The notes below the pieces were generated by a model, which worked only from the letters and a program-made list of their open reading frames with translations, was not told the origin of the DNA and did no database searches. Shown piece by piece: positions 56,179 to 64,000 of a DNA stretch of 64,000 bases (position 1 is the first letter of the stretch; each line of letters starts with the position of its first letter). Location of the stretch: NCBI GenBank assembly GCA_019639115.1, contig JAHBSM010000012.1, positions 1 to 64,000 of the forward strand. Direction: 5' to 3'. The DNA is from Acidobacteriota bacterium (GTDB taxonomy: Bacteria; Acidobacteriota; Blastocatellia; Pyrinomonadales; Pyrinomonadaceae). The translations under genes were made by a program, and so were the position numbers.

Positions 56179-58092
56179 CTATTTTAGTTGTTCGGCGGCG
56201 GCTTCCCATTCTTCGTACAACGCTTTGATGCGGGCCTGAGCGTCCTCGTGTTGGCGTGTGATCTCAGCAAGCCGTGCAAAATCCGACGCGATCTCAGGCC
56301 GCGACATCTCGGCCGTCAGCCGTTCAGCATCAGCTTCGATGCCCGGGAGTTCCTCTTCGATCGCGGCGATCCGTTTTTCCAATTGCTTTATCTGATTCTT
56401 TGACAGCGTCGGCTCGGCGCCTGGTTGGCGGTCGCTATCGGGCTTTCCGGCTGGAGCTTCGACGCGCGGCTGCTCCTTCGCGGTGCCGCGGGCCGATTCT
56501 ACTTTAGCCCGCCAATCGTGAAATTCCGTATAGTTGCCGTTGTACTCGACGGCGGTGCCGTCCGATCCAAGCGAGAGTATCTGGGTCGCGAGTCTGTCGA
56601 GAAAAAACCGGTCGTGACTTACCGTTATTATCGTGCCCGGATATTCGTCGAGCGCAGATTCGAGAGCTTCGCGAGCGGGTATGTCGAGGTGGTTCGTCGG
56701 CTCGTCAAGCACCAGGACGTTCTTCTGTGAATATATAAGTTTGGCGAGCGCGAGCCTGCCTTTCTCACCGCCTGAGAGGTCACGCACTTTTTTTTCGATA
56801 TCGTCGCCTACAAAAAGGAAACGCGCGAGAAACGACCTGATCTCGACATTATCGACCGATGGAGCGACACGCCGAAACTCCGCCATCAGATCGTTACCCT
56901 CAAAAAGGTCGTCGAGCGATTGCGAGTAATAGCCGATATTGACCTTAGTGCCCCAGGTTATCCGTCCTGAAATCTCGCGTTGCTCGCCGAGGAGGGTCCG
57001 CAGCAGGGTCGTCTTCCCGGTTCCGTTGGCTCCGATGATCCCGAGCACCTCGCCGCGATGAAGTATGATGTTGATCCCGGCGGACAGCACCTTAGTGCCG
57101 TAGCCGATAGCCAGATCCTCGGTTGTCAGTACATTGTTGCCGGTTCGTTCGACTTTCTTGAGATTGAAATTGCCGCCGTGTCGTTCGCTGCGGACAGCTT
57201 CGACGCGCTCCATGCGTTCGAGCATCGTGCGGCGCGATTTCGCCTGCTTGGTCTTTTGGCCTTCGAGATTGCGTCGGATGAACTCCTGCGTCTTGTTTAT
57301 GTACGCCTGCTGATTCTCATATTCGCGCATCTGCTGCTCGCGACGCAGTTCGCGTTCGACGAGGAACTGGGAATAATTGCCCTTATAGCTGACGGCTCGT
57401 CCGTTCTCCACCTCGATGATGCGGTCGGTCGTGCGATCCAAAAAATATCGATCGTGGCTGATCACCACATAGGCCCGGTCAAATTCACGCAGGTAGCCTT
57501 CGAGCCATTCCACCGCATCCACATCGAGGTGATTGGTCGGCTCGTCCAATAGAAGCACGTCCGCGTTCGACAATAGCAGCCGCGCCATCCCGAGCCGGTT
57601 CCGCTGGCCGCCCGACAGCACGGAAGTATCCATTCCCCACTGCTCGCGAGCGAATCCTACGCCGAGCAATATCGCTTCGGCCCTGGCGGCGTATGAGAAA
57701 CCGCCTGCGTGCTCGAACTGCGTCTGGAGATCTGCATATCGCTCGAGGACCTCCGGGCTGTGGTCGGTCTCCATGAGCTTTTCGAGCCGACGCATCTCGG
57801 CCTCGATATCGTGGATCTCTTTGAACGCCGACAAAGCTGCCGTATGAACGGACTCGCCCGGTTCGAGCTCTACGTGCTGATCGAGCATGCCGATACGGAG
57901 CCCGTTTATCTTTACAACGTCACCGCTGTCCGGCGATTCGGCACCGGTCAGTAATCGAAATATCGTCGTCTTGCCCGCCCCGTTGCGCCCGACGAGCCCG
58001 ACCTTCTCGCCCGGATTGACCTGAAACGAGACGCCGCGAAGAATCTCGTTGCCGCCGTATGACTTAAAAATGTCCGAAAATCTAAAAAGCAC
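56179..58092 (-). CDS. ABC-F family ATPase
   Basis: A 637-aa soluble protein with two ABC domains. Walker A GLVGRNGAGKTT (about 32-43) and GIIGANGTGKTT; signatures LSGGQRNRLGMARLLL and LSGGEKGRLALAKLIY; Walker B LLLDEPTNHLD twice. A C-terminal coiled coil (about 545-637) makes it Uup-like. ABC-F proteins act on the ribosome in translation or antibiotic protection. No transmembrane segment. Confidence 0.95.
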   Translation of the reverse strand: MLFRFSDIFKSYGGNEILRGVSFQVNPGEKVGLVGRNGAGKTTIFRLLTGAESPDSGDVVKINGLRIGMLDQHVELEPGESVHTAALSAFKEIHDIEAEMRRLEKLMETDHSPEVLERYADLQTQFEHAGGFSYAARAEAILLGVGFAREQWGMDTSVLSGGQRNRLGMARLLLSNADVLLLDEPTNHLDVDAVEWLEGYLREFDRAYVVISHDRYFLDRTTDRIIEVENGRAVSYKGNYSQFLVERELRREQQMREYENQQAYINKTQEFIRRNLEGQKTKQAKSRRTMLERMERVEAVRSERHGGNFNLKKVERTGNNVLTTEDLAIGYGTKVLSAGINIILHRGEVLGIIGANGTGKTTLLRTLLGEQREISGRITWGTKVNIGYYSQSLDDLFEGNDLMAEFRRVAPSVDNVEIRSFLARFLFVGDDIEKKVRDLSGGEKGRLALAKLIYSQKNVLVLDEPTNHLDIPAREALESALDEYPGTIITVSHDRFFLDRLATQILSLGSDGTAVEYNGNYTEFHDWRAKVESARGTAKEQPRVEAPAGKPDSDRQPGAEPTLSKNQIKQLEKRIAAIEEELPGIEADAERLTAEMSRPEIASDFARLAEITRQHEDAQARIKALYEEWEAAAEQLK

Positions 58093-58189
58093 GTGTGGAC
58101 CAAAAAGGAAAAGTGAAAAAGCGATCTTGGCCGGGGTCCCGTGGGCCCTGCCGTTTCACCTTTTCACTTTCTATCGCTCGGATCTGAGG

Positions 58190-59434
58190 TTACTTGTTGG
58201 CCGGAGCATTCGCCGGCTTGTCGCCCTCTTTCTTATCAGCCGGCTTTTCGGCCGGTTTCTTATCGTCCGCCTTCGGGGCAGCCGCATTTGCCGAGTTCGC
58301 CGTATTTGCCGTATTGGCAGCGTTCGCCGGAGCCGCGTTCGCATTGGAATCGGCAGGCTTTGCCGTGTTGGCATCCGCGGGCTGCGCCTTGCGGGCACCG
58401 CTCAGTTCATTCGGATTGTCAACGACCTTTTTTGCCAGGAAATTCTCGATCTTCGCCTCATTCATAGCGACCGCCTGGAACGAAGCCGCGAGCAGCTGTT
58501 TCCGAGCGCTGATGAGCGAATCGGTGACCTGCTGGCGCACACCCGGGCTCTCGAGCGTGAGCGATTCGTCCTTGTCGCTGCGTTCCTGGAGCTTGAGAAT
58601 GAATAGCTTGCCCTTACCGCGAGCCGTGATTATGCCTCCGACATTCAATTGCGGGCTCATCAGCGAACCGGCGGTCTGATCGTCGAATTCCTGACGCAGA
58701 TCGTCCTCAGAGAGATACCCGAGATCACCGCTCTGGAATTTGGACTGATCCTCGCTGTATTCGCGTGCAAGTGCCGCAAAATCCTGATTTGCCTTGAGCT
58801 TCATCAGGACCTCATTCGCTCGCAGCACTGCCGACTGTTGATCCACGGTCTGATCGCCTTCGCCGCTGTTCGACGGATCGATCACGATCGCTGCGAGCTT
58901 GACGCCCTTCTTTTTTACGAAGGCCTCTTTGTTGCCAGCATAGAATGCGTCGATCTCGGCATCCTTGGGCGGCTCGATCACTCCGGTCACTTTTTCGATC
59001 ATTTTCTGGATGGCCATGGCTTTCTTGATGCCTTCGCGAAACGTCGCTTCGGTCAGCCCTGCCTCTTTCATTTCCTTCTCGATCTGATCGGCCGATCTGC
59101 CGCTCTGGGTCTTTTGCTTGTTTACCTCGGCAATGACCTCATCCTCGGTCGGGACAGTTCCCATCTTTTCGGCCTTCTGGAACATTACTTCCTGCTCGAT
59201 CAGGCTCTGGAGCACCTGAAGCCGAGCGCTTGCAAGCTCAAGCGGAGAGAACTTCGCTTCCTCGCCTCCTGCCTGCTGCTTGAGGCCTCTGTCAACCTCT
59301 TCCATCTTGATGGCCTTGCCGTTCACCTTGGCCGCGACCTCGTTGCTGTCGCCAGTGCCGATGCCGCCGCCGCAAGCGCCTATGAAAGCGGCCGCCGCTG
59401 CGATCGCCGAAAAAGCAATGATTCTTGTTCTCAT
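58190..59434 (-). CDS. Peptidyl-prolyl isomerase / SurA-like lipoprotein
   Basis: A 414-aa protein. Signal peptide with lipobox (AAAAAFIGAC, Cys at about 21), then a SurA N-terminal helical domain and a parvulin-like PPIC domain (about 180-290, EYSEDQSKFQSGDLGYLS). The C-terminal 70 residues are Asn/Ala/Lys/Pro low complexity. Periplasmic chaperone role is inferred. ATG 59434 is chosen; the frame from 59476 has no better signal. Confidence 0.85.
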   Translation of the reverse strand: MRTRIIAFSAIAAAAAFIGACGGGIGTGDSNEVAAKVNGKAIKMEEVDRGLKQQAGGEEAKFSPLELASARLQVLQSLIEQEVMFQKAEKMGTVPTEDEVIAEVNKQKTQSGRSADQIEKEMKEAGLTEATFREGIKKAMAIQKMIEKVTGVIEPPKDAEIDAFYAGNKEAFVKKKGVKLAAIVIDPSNSGEGDQTVDQQSAVLRANEVLMKLKANQDFAALAREYSEDQSKFQSGDLGYLSEDDLRQEFDDQTAGSLMSPQLNVGGIITARGKGKLFILKLQERSDKDESLTLESPGVRQQVTDSLISARKQLLAASFQAVAMNEAKIENFLAKKVVDNPNELSGARKAQPADANTAKPADSNANAAPANAANTANTANSANAAAPKADDKKPAEKPADKKEGDKPANAPANK

Positions 59435-59492
59435 TTTCTGCACAATAATGGATCTACTCCCTTCCTTCGTTCCCACCTTCTGCCGCCGTCGC

Positions 59493-59522
59493 TTGACGCG
59501 GCCCGAGGTGATTTGCTATAAA
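59493..59522 (+). promoter_or_regulatory. Probable rpmB promoter
   Basis: TTGACG (59493-59498), 18-base spacer and TATAAA (59517-59522), 66 bases before the L28 ATG. Confidence 0.6.
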
Positions 59523-59588
59523 TTCAGTTTTTGAGTTTTTGTAAAACTCTTTTTGACCGTCTGCCCACATTTTGGAGGCTCTGATACT

Positions 59589-59783
59589 ATGGCACAACGA
59601 TGCGACATCTGCGGCAAAGGGCCGCAATTCGGAAACAATGTTTCACACGCCAACAACAAGACCCGTCGGCGTTTCAACCCTAATCTCCAGCCTGTTCGTG
59701 TGAAGCTGCCCGCCGGCGGCAACGCCCGCATCAAGGCATGCACTCGATGCATCAAATCGGGCAAGGTCATCAAAGCTGCCTGA
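59589..59783 (+). CDS. rpmB: 50S ribosomal protein L28
   Basis: A 64-aa ribosomal protein. It has the four-cysteine zinc-ribbon form (CDICG near residue 5 and CTRC near 54). Start ATG 59589 (MAQRCD) replaces the longer frame; GGAGG is 12 bases upstream. Terminator follows at 59814-59850. Confidence 0.93.
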   Translation: MAQRCDICGKGPQFGNNVSHANNKTRRRFNPNLQPVRVKLPAGGNARIKACTRCIKSGKVIKAA

Positions 59784-59813
59784 TCGGAGACGATCGTTAG
59801 ATTTTCAATTCAC

Positions 59814-59850
59814 TGCCGGATGCTGTCCAAGCATTCGGCATTATTTTTAT
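59814..59850 (+). terminator. Rho-independent terminator after rpmB
   Basis: Stem TGCCGGATGC (59814-59823) with GCATTCGGCA (59831-59840), seven-base loop, then TTATTTTTAT. Confidence 0.75.
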
Positions 59851-59874
59851 CTCTCGGCCCGGGATAGCCGCGCG

Positions 59875-60252
59875 TCAAATGACCGCTATGCAGTCGATCT
59901 CCACACGGGCGTCACGCGGCAGCCTCGCCGCTTGAACTGTTGCCCTCGCCGGCTTATTGGTCGAAAAATACTCGCCATAGACGGCGTTCATAGCCGCAAA
60001 ATCATTCATATCCGCCAGGAACACCGTCGTTTTGACCACGTCCTCAAGCGTAGCGCCCGCTGCAGCAAGCACTTCTGATAAATTCTTGAGCACTTGATGC
60101 GTCTGTTCGGCAACGTCCTCCGAGACGAACTCACCGGTCGAAATGTCGATCGGGATCTGGCCCGAGCAGAATACAGTGTTCCCGGCTTTGATCGCCTGAG
60201 AATAAGGTCCAATCGCTCCGGGTGCTTTTTCTGTTGAAATGACTTCGCCCAT
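59875..60252 (-). CDS. RidA-family protein
   Basis: A 125-aa enamine/imine deaminase of the RidA (YjgF) family. Family residues: [12 protein letters not shown] (N-terminal), [11 protein letters not shown] and the Arg-containing [20 protein letters not shown]. It removes reactive 2-aminoacrylate made by PLP enzymes such as the dehydratase at 44123-45037. Length is typical. Confidence 0.93.
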   Translation of the reverse strand: MGEVISTEKAPGAIGPYSQAIKAGNTVFCSGQIPIDISTGEFVSEDVAEQTHQVLKNLSEVLAAAGATLEDVVKTTVFLADMNDFAAMNAVYGEYFSTNKPARATVQAARLPRDARVEIDCIAVI

Positions 60253-60346
60253 AACTGTCCCGTACCTGCTAACGCAAGCAAAAGGCGAATTATAACAAAG
60301 TTATGGGCCCAAGTGAAGCGGAGGCAGCGAACCAGGCCGGCCGCGT

Positions 60347-62554
60347 TCAGGTGTTGACACGTTCGACGGCAATGACGCCCGGCACGTGGCGGATCGCACC
60401 GACGACCTTGTCGAGATGTTTTTTGTCATAGACCTCGACGGTGACCTCGATCAGCCCGATATCATCTTTTGACACGTTCGCTCGTGCATCGCGGATTCCG
60501 GTCTTGATCTCTGCGATCGCATTCGTGATGCCGGCGAGCATCCCCGTGCGATTCTCCGTCGTGGCAAGTATTTGTACGGACTGGATCTCTTCGCGATCGG
60601 TCTTCGCCCATTCAACTTCGACGATCCGGTCGCGATTGACCATTAACTGATTGACGTTCTTGCATCGTCGGTTGTGTACGACGACGCCTTTGCCCAGCGA
60701 TATATAGCCAATTATTTCCTCGCCCCTAAGCGGATTGCAGCAGCGGGCACGCGAGATCAAAAGGTTATCAACGCCTTTGACCACGATCGCGTCGTCACCG
60801 AGTCCGATAAATTTCCTGACCGCCTTGACGCCAGAGCTTATCCGCGTCTCTTGTCGCTTTTCTGGATCGAGTTCGGCGAACCGCTCCGGCCCAAGATGTT
60901 TTGCGATCACGTTGCGTGGGAGCGTTTTGCCGTATCCGATCGATGCGAGCAGGTCTTCGGCACGACTCAGGCCGTAGTCATTGGCGATCCGCTTCATCTC
61001 CTGTTCGTTGCTCAGGAGCTTTTTGGCCGTGACTCGGAAACGTTCCGCCTCGCGTTCGAGCAGCTTGCGTCCGAGGTCGATGGATTCCTGCCTTTGCTGC
61101 AGCGATATCCAATGCCGTATTCGGCTGCGGGCTCTTGAGGTGACCACGTGATTTAGCCAATCGCTGCCCGGATGAGAGTTCTGCGTGGTCAATATCTCTA
61201 CGACGTCGCCATTCTTGATCTCGGTCCTCAGGGGCACGATCCGCCCGTTGATCTTGGCTCCGGTACAAGTGTCGCCGACGGCCGAGTGTACGGCATAAGC
61301 AAAATCGATCGGCGTGGCCCCGCGCGGCAGCTGCATGACCTTGCCCATCGGCGTGAAGGCATATACGTCCTTTGGGAAAAGATCGAGCTTGAGCGACTCG
61401 AGAAAATCCTCAGAATTCTCATTTGCCTCGGTCGTCTCGACCAGCGGAAGCAGAAGACGCTCGACCGTACGCCTGAGCTCGTCGAGGCTCTCATCATCGT
61501 CGTGTGTGCCCAGGGCGCTTTCTTTATATTTCCAATGCGCGGCAACGCCTTCTTCGGCGATGTGGTGCATCTCCTCGGTGCGGATCTGAACCTCGAAGGC
61601 CTGTCCGCCGCCCGCGATCACGGACGTGTGGAGCGACTGGTACAAATTGTCGCGGGGTATGCCGATCCAATCTTTGAACCTTTCGGGCACAGGCGTCCAG
61701 ATATCGTGGACCACTGAGAGCGCTAGATAGCAATTTTTCTTATCGTTGGGAGTGATGATGCGGGCGGCAATAAGGTCGTAAACCTGTTCGAGGCGGATCT
61801 TTTGCTTATTCAGCTTTTTCCAAAGCGAAAAAAGGCGCTTGACCCGGCCCTCGACCCTGACGAACGGCACTTCGTTCTCACGCAATTTGGACTCGATCGT
61901 CCCTTTGATGTTGTCGAGAGCGGCTTCGAGTTCGGGCCTCCGTGCATCTACTTCTTTCGCAAGCCTTTTATATTCGTCGGGGTGTAAATTCTGGAATGCC
62001 AGGTCCTCGAGCTCGCTGCGCATCTTACCCATACCAAGCCGATGCGCGATCGGAGCGTAGATGTCCAACGTCTCTTGCGAGATCCGAGCCCGCTTCTCGG
62101 GCTTCAGATACTGCATCGTCCGCATGTTATGCAGCCGGTCGGCGAGCTTGATCAGGACGACCCTTACATCCGTGATCATCGCCAGCACCATCTTTCGGAC
62201 GTTCTCGGCCTGTTGTCTTTCTTTTGAGAGGTCGCTGATATGCGCGATCTTTGTCAGTCCGTCAACGAGCATCGAGATCTCATCGCCGAACTGCTCGCGT
62301 ATGGTATCGAGATCGACGAGAGTATCTTCGACGACGTCGTGCAGCAGTCCCGTCGAAACGCTCACCTCATCGAGCCTCATCTCGGCAAGAATTTGGGCGA
62401 CCTCGAGCGGATGGATCAGGTAGGGCTCGCCGGACGCACGAGTTTGCCCTTTGTGATGAAGAGCCGAGAAAAGATAAGCGCGCCGGATCAGATCGACATC
62501 GGCCTGGGGCCGATTATCTGTGACGGTTGAAATGACATCGTCGATCCGGATCAT
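60347..62554 (-). CDS. RelA/SpoT-family (p)ppGpp synthetase/hydrolase
   Basis: A 735-aa protein. HD hydrolase domain (about 40-150, HPLEVAQILAEMRLDE and LLHDVVEDT), synthetase domain with KDWIGIPRDNLYQSLHT and FEVQIRTEEMH, a TGS domain (about 400-460, VYAFTPMGKVMQLPRG) and a C-terminal ACT domain. Both hydrolase and synthetase sites look intact, so it is bifunctional, like Rel/SpoT. It controls the stringent response. Confidence 0.95.
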   Translation of the reverse strand: MIRIDDVISTVTDNRPQADVDLIRRAYLFSALHHKGQTRASGEPYLIHPLEVAQILAEMRLDEVSVSTGLLHDVVEDTLVDLDTIREQFGDEISMLVDGLTKIAHISDLSKERQQAENVRKMVLAMITDVRVVLIKLADRLHNMRTMQYLKPEKRARISQETLDIYAPIAHRLGMGKMRSELEDLAFQNLHPDEYKRLAKEVDARRPELEAALDNIKGTIESKLRENEVPFVRVEGRVKRLFSLWKKLNKQKIRLEQVYDLIAARIITPNDKKNCYLALSVVHDIWTPVPERFKDWIGIPRDNLYQSLHTSVIAGGGQAFEVQIRTEEMHHIAEEGVAAHWKYKESALGTHDDDESLDELRRTVERLLLPLVETTEANENSEDFLESLKLDLFPKDVYAFTPMGKVMQLPRGATPIDFAYAVHSAVGDTCTGAKINGRIVPLRTEIKNGDVVEILTTQNSHPGSDWLNHVVTSRARSRIRHWISLQQRQESIDLGRKLLEREAERFRVTAKKLLSNEQEMKRIANDYGLSRAEDLLASIGYGKTLPRNVIAKHLGPERFAELDPEKRQETRISSGVKAVRKFIGLGDDAIVVKGVDNLLISRARCCNPLRGEEIIGYISLGKGVVVHNRRCKNVNQLMVNRDRIVEVEWAKTDREEIQSVQILATTENRTGMLAGITNAIAEIKTGIRDARANVSKDDIGLIEVTVEVYDKKHLDKVVGAIRHVPGVIAVERVNT

Positions 62555-62606
62555 CTTAAAGTCGGCATCTCAGCATTTCGGCCGCCGGGCCGAAGATAAA
62601 GAAAAC

Positions 62607-62640
62607 GGTGATGCTCATTCAATTCTAAATGAGCATCACC
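62607..62640 (-). terminator. Terminator of the TPR lipoprotein gene
   Basis: Perfect 13-base inverted repeat (62607-62619 with 62628-62640), eight-base loop; on the minus strand the hairpin is followed by GTTTTCTTT. Confidence 0.8.
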
Positions 62641-62662
62641 ATCGATTGGAAGAAAAATCCGA

Positions 62663-63745
62663 CTACTTCTTATCGCCGCCGGTATTTCCAGCATTCGCGG
62701 CCTGAGCCGCCGCGGGGTTCTCTGCAGCTTCCTTAGCCGCGGCGCGTTTCTCGATCTCAGCCTGCAGTTTCTTGCCAAAATCGCTCAAAGCCGAGAAGTT
62801 CGTCTTCGCCGTTTCATATTCAGCCTTGGATTTATCCCGGTCGGCATTGTTGCCGTCCATCTCGGCGATACGAATGGTCTGATTCAGCATCGCCGCCTTA
62901 TACGAACGAACGGACTCGAAAGCCTTTGAGAGTTCCGACATCAGCATAAGCTGAATGTCCGACGATCCCTCGATATTGAATGACGCGAAGTTCTTGACCT
63001 CCGCAGGCTCGAGGGCTATCGCTTTGGCGACGAGATCGGTCCCCTCAGCCGTGCACTGTTTCAACTTAGCAAAATCGTCGGCGCTCTCAGGCTTGACATA
63101 CTGGTAAGCCTGTTTGCCGTCTTTGCCCGTCACGGTCTTTTTTGTCTTGTCGTTGTCCGAGATGTCGTTGGCACACGTATTGGCCTTGGAAGCGAGAGCA
63201 CTGTAGGCCCTGGCACGAGCAGATGCTGGATAATCGGCGCTTGCCGCGACCTCATTTTGCCATTCCTTGGATTTGTCGGCCTGGCCGAGAGCATCGTAAA
63301 GACTCGCGATGGCTCCTGTCGTGCTGCTTATAGATGAGATCGCATTTACGAAACGCCTGACCGCCTTGTCATCGCCTTTGTTCGACTCGTAGGCAGCCGA
63401 CGTATCCTTGTAGTCCTTGAGGAACTGGGGCAGGCTCTTCTTGTACTCATTCAGGGCCTCTTCCGCCCAATCCTTGCGCGAGCGGTCGCCGATGAACTTG
63501 GAATGCAGCGTTCTGGCAAGCGACAACTGAGCCGTGCGGCCCTCTTCGGTATCGCCGTTCGGATCAAGCGAAGCCGCATAACGGAACCGTTTTTCAGCCT
63601 CGTCGAACTTGCGGTTCTTATACGCGGACGCTCCATCGACAAGGTTTTGCCTGGCACGAACGCGATTGTAGAACGAGCAACCCGACAGCACGGTCGCCGC
63701 CAAGATAAACAATACGAATATCCCAATACGAGAGGATCTCATCAT
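62663..63745 (-). CDS. Exported TPR-like lipoprotein
   Basis: A 360-aa predicted lipoprotein (lipobox TVLSGC, Cys 23). TPR-like helices follow (YKNRKFDEAEKRFRYAASLDPNGDTEEGR and so on), and the C-terminus is Ala/Asn/Gly-rich low complexity. Its function is unknown; the next upstream gene is ExbD-like, so an envelope energisation or transport complex is possible. Confidence 0.7.
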   Translation of the reverse strand: MMRSSRIGIFVLFILAATVLSGCSFYNRVRARQNLVDGASAYKNRKFDEAEKRFRYAASLDPNGDTEEGRTAQLSLARTLHSKFIGDRSRKDWAEEALNEYKKSLPQFLKDYKDTSAAYESNKGDDKAVRRFVNAISSISSTTGAIASLYDALGQADKSKEWQNEVAASADYPASARARAYSALASKANTCANDISDNDKTKKTVTGKDGKQAYQYVKPESADDFAKLKQCTAEGTDLVAKAIALEPAEVKNFASFNIEGSSDIQLMLMSELSKAFESVRSYKAAMLNQTIRIAEMDGNNADRDKSKAEYETAKTNFSALSDFGKKLQAEIEKRAAAKEAAENPAAAQAANAGNTGGDKK

Positions 63746-63826
63746 TTAGACTCCATTAAATTTCGGTGCAAAACGGACGGCGCCTGCGGCCGACCGGGCT
63801 TCTCTTGCCCCAAAGCTCCGACGTTC

Positions 63827-64000
63827 TTAGTTCTGCAAGTCGTCGATCTGAAGACCGATCGGCGACGCACCGGCCGATTTGGCGGCATCGATCACTTTCG
63901 CGACATCACCGTACTTCATCGACTTAGGCGATTTTAGGAACACGGTCTTCTCGACCTCGTTCGTGCCTTCGCGCATCACGCCGGCGTCCGTTCGCTGCTT
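63827..64000 (-). CDS. ExbD/TolR-family protein, C-terminal part
   Basis: I translated the minus strand by hand: the frame is open from base 64000 to TAA at 63827-63829, giving 57 residues. They end MKYGDVAKVIDAAKSAGASPIGLQIDDLQN, the C-terminal periplasmic signature of ExbD/TolR. The N-terminal transmembrane helix lies beyond the window edge. With ExbB-like partners it would energise outer-membrane transport. Confidence 0.8.
   Translation of the reverse strand, partial: KQRTDAGVMREGTNEVEKTVFLKSPKSMKYGDVAKVIDAAKSAGASPIGLQIDDLQN

Noticed and set aside
58092..58190. Inverted repeat around AAAGTGAAAA downstream of the ABC-F promoter region
   Set aside because: Short, AT-rich and likely chance; no clear stem with a T-run.

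Overview
The window reads like a chromosome segment of an Acidobacteriota, most likely class Blastocatellia. This is inferred from moderate-to-high GC, paired VWA-domain secreted proteins of the kind abundant in that phylum, LpxC (a diderm lipid A enzyme), GspE/GspF, and the gene order fmt-trhO-rsmB-PASTA-rpe. It holds mostly core genes, with one rearranged accessory patch (about 28.5-37.3 kb) and a small bacterial microcompartment locus (50.4-53.4 kb). No rRNA, prophage, transposase or CRISPR array was seen. One tRNA, tRNA-Glu(CTC), is present.

Layout. 1-1.6 kb: aconitase, cut by the left edge. 1.7-3.8 kb: tRNA-Glu and small envelope or unknown genes. 3.8-8.9 kb: gamma-glutamyltransferase, an MscS channel fused to a cyclic-nucleotide domain, a Fur regulator and a DUF2520 dehydrogenase-like protein. 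8.9-12.4 kb: a 1165-aa P-loop ATPase that resembles the large BREX ATPases but has no BREX partners. 12.6-24.8 kb: an M48 protease facing a long minus-strand run (barrel-like protein, P5C dehydrogenase, secreted repeat protein, alkaline phosphatase, fmt, trhO, rsmB, PASTA protein, rpe, BamD-like protein) with several 1-4 base overlaps. 24.9-28.5 kb: peptide deformylase, a haem-binding protein, a sterol-desaturase family protein, a B12-binding mutase subunit and a secreted basic repeat protein.

28.6-41 kb: acyl-CoA catabolism genes (AtuA large and small subunits, two enoyl-CoA hydratases, a carboxyltransferase) interrupted by a toxin-antitoxin pair, a gene fragment, a pseudogene and a four-helix-bundle cassette flanked by imperfect repeats. 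Pyrophosphatase, a TMTC-like membrane TPR protein, DinB, ATP-grasp and EVE genes lie among them. 41.6-48 kb: lpxC, gnd, a threonine dehydratase-like gene, gspE and gspF. 48.2-50.3 kb: two VWA proteins. 50.4-53.4 kb: a minimal microcompartment locus with two hexameric shell proteins, an aldehyde dehydrogenase with a long C-terminal tail, a zinc-ribbon membrane protein and a 33-aa membrane microprotein. 53.6-64 kb: RodZ-like protein, guaB, ABC-F ATPase, peptidyl-prolyl isomerase, L28, RidA, RelA/SpoT, a TPR lipoprotein and the end of an ExbD-like gene.

A recurring signal is a -10-like hexamer 5-10 bases before the ATG with no Shine-Dalgarno sequence, seen at about ten genes. This suggests frequent leaderless transcripts, including one symmetric bidirectional promoter at 26.18 kb.
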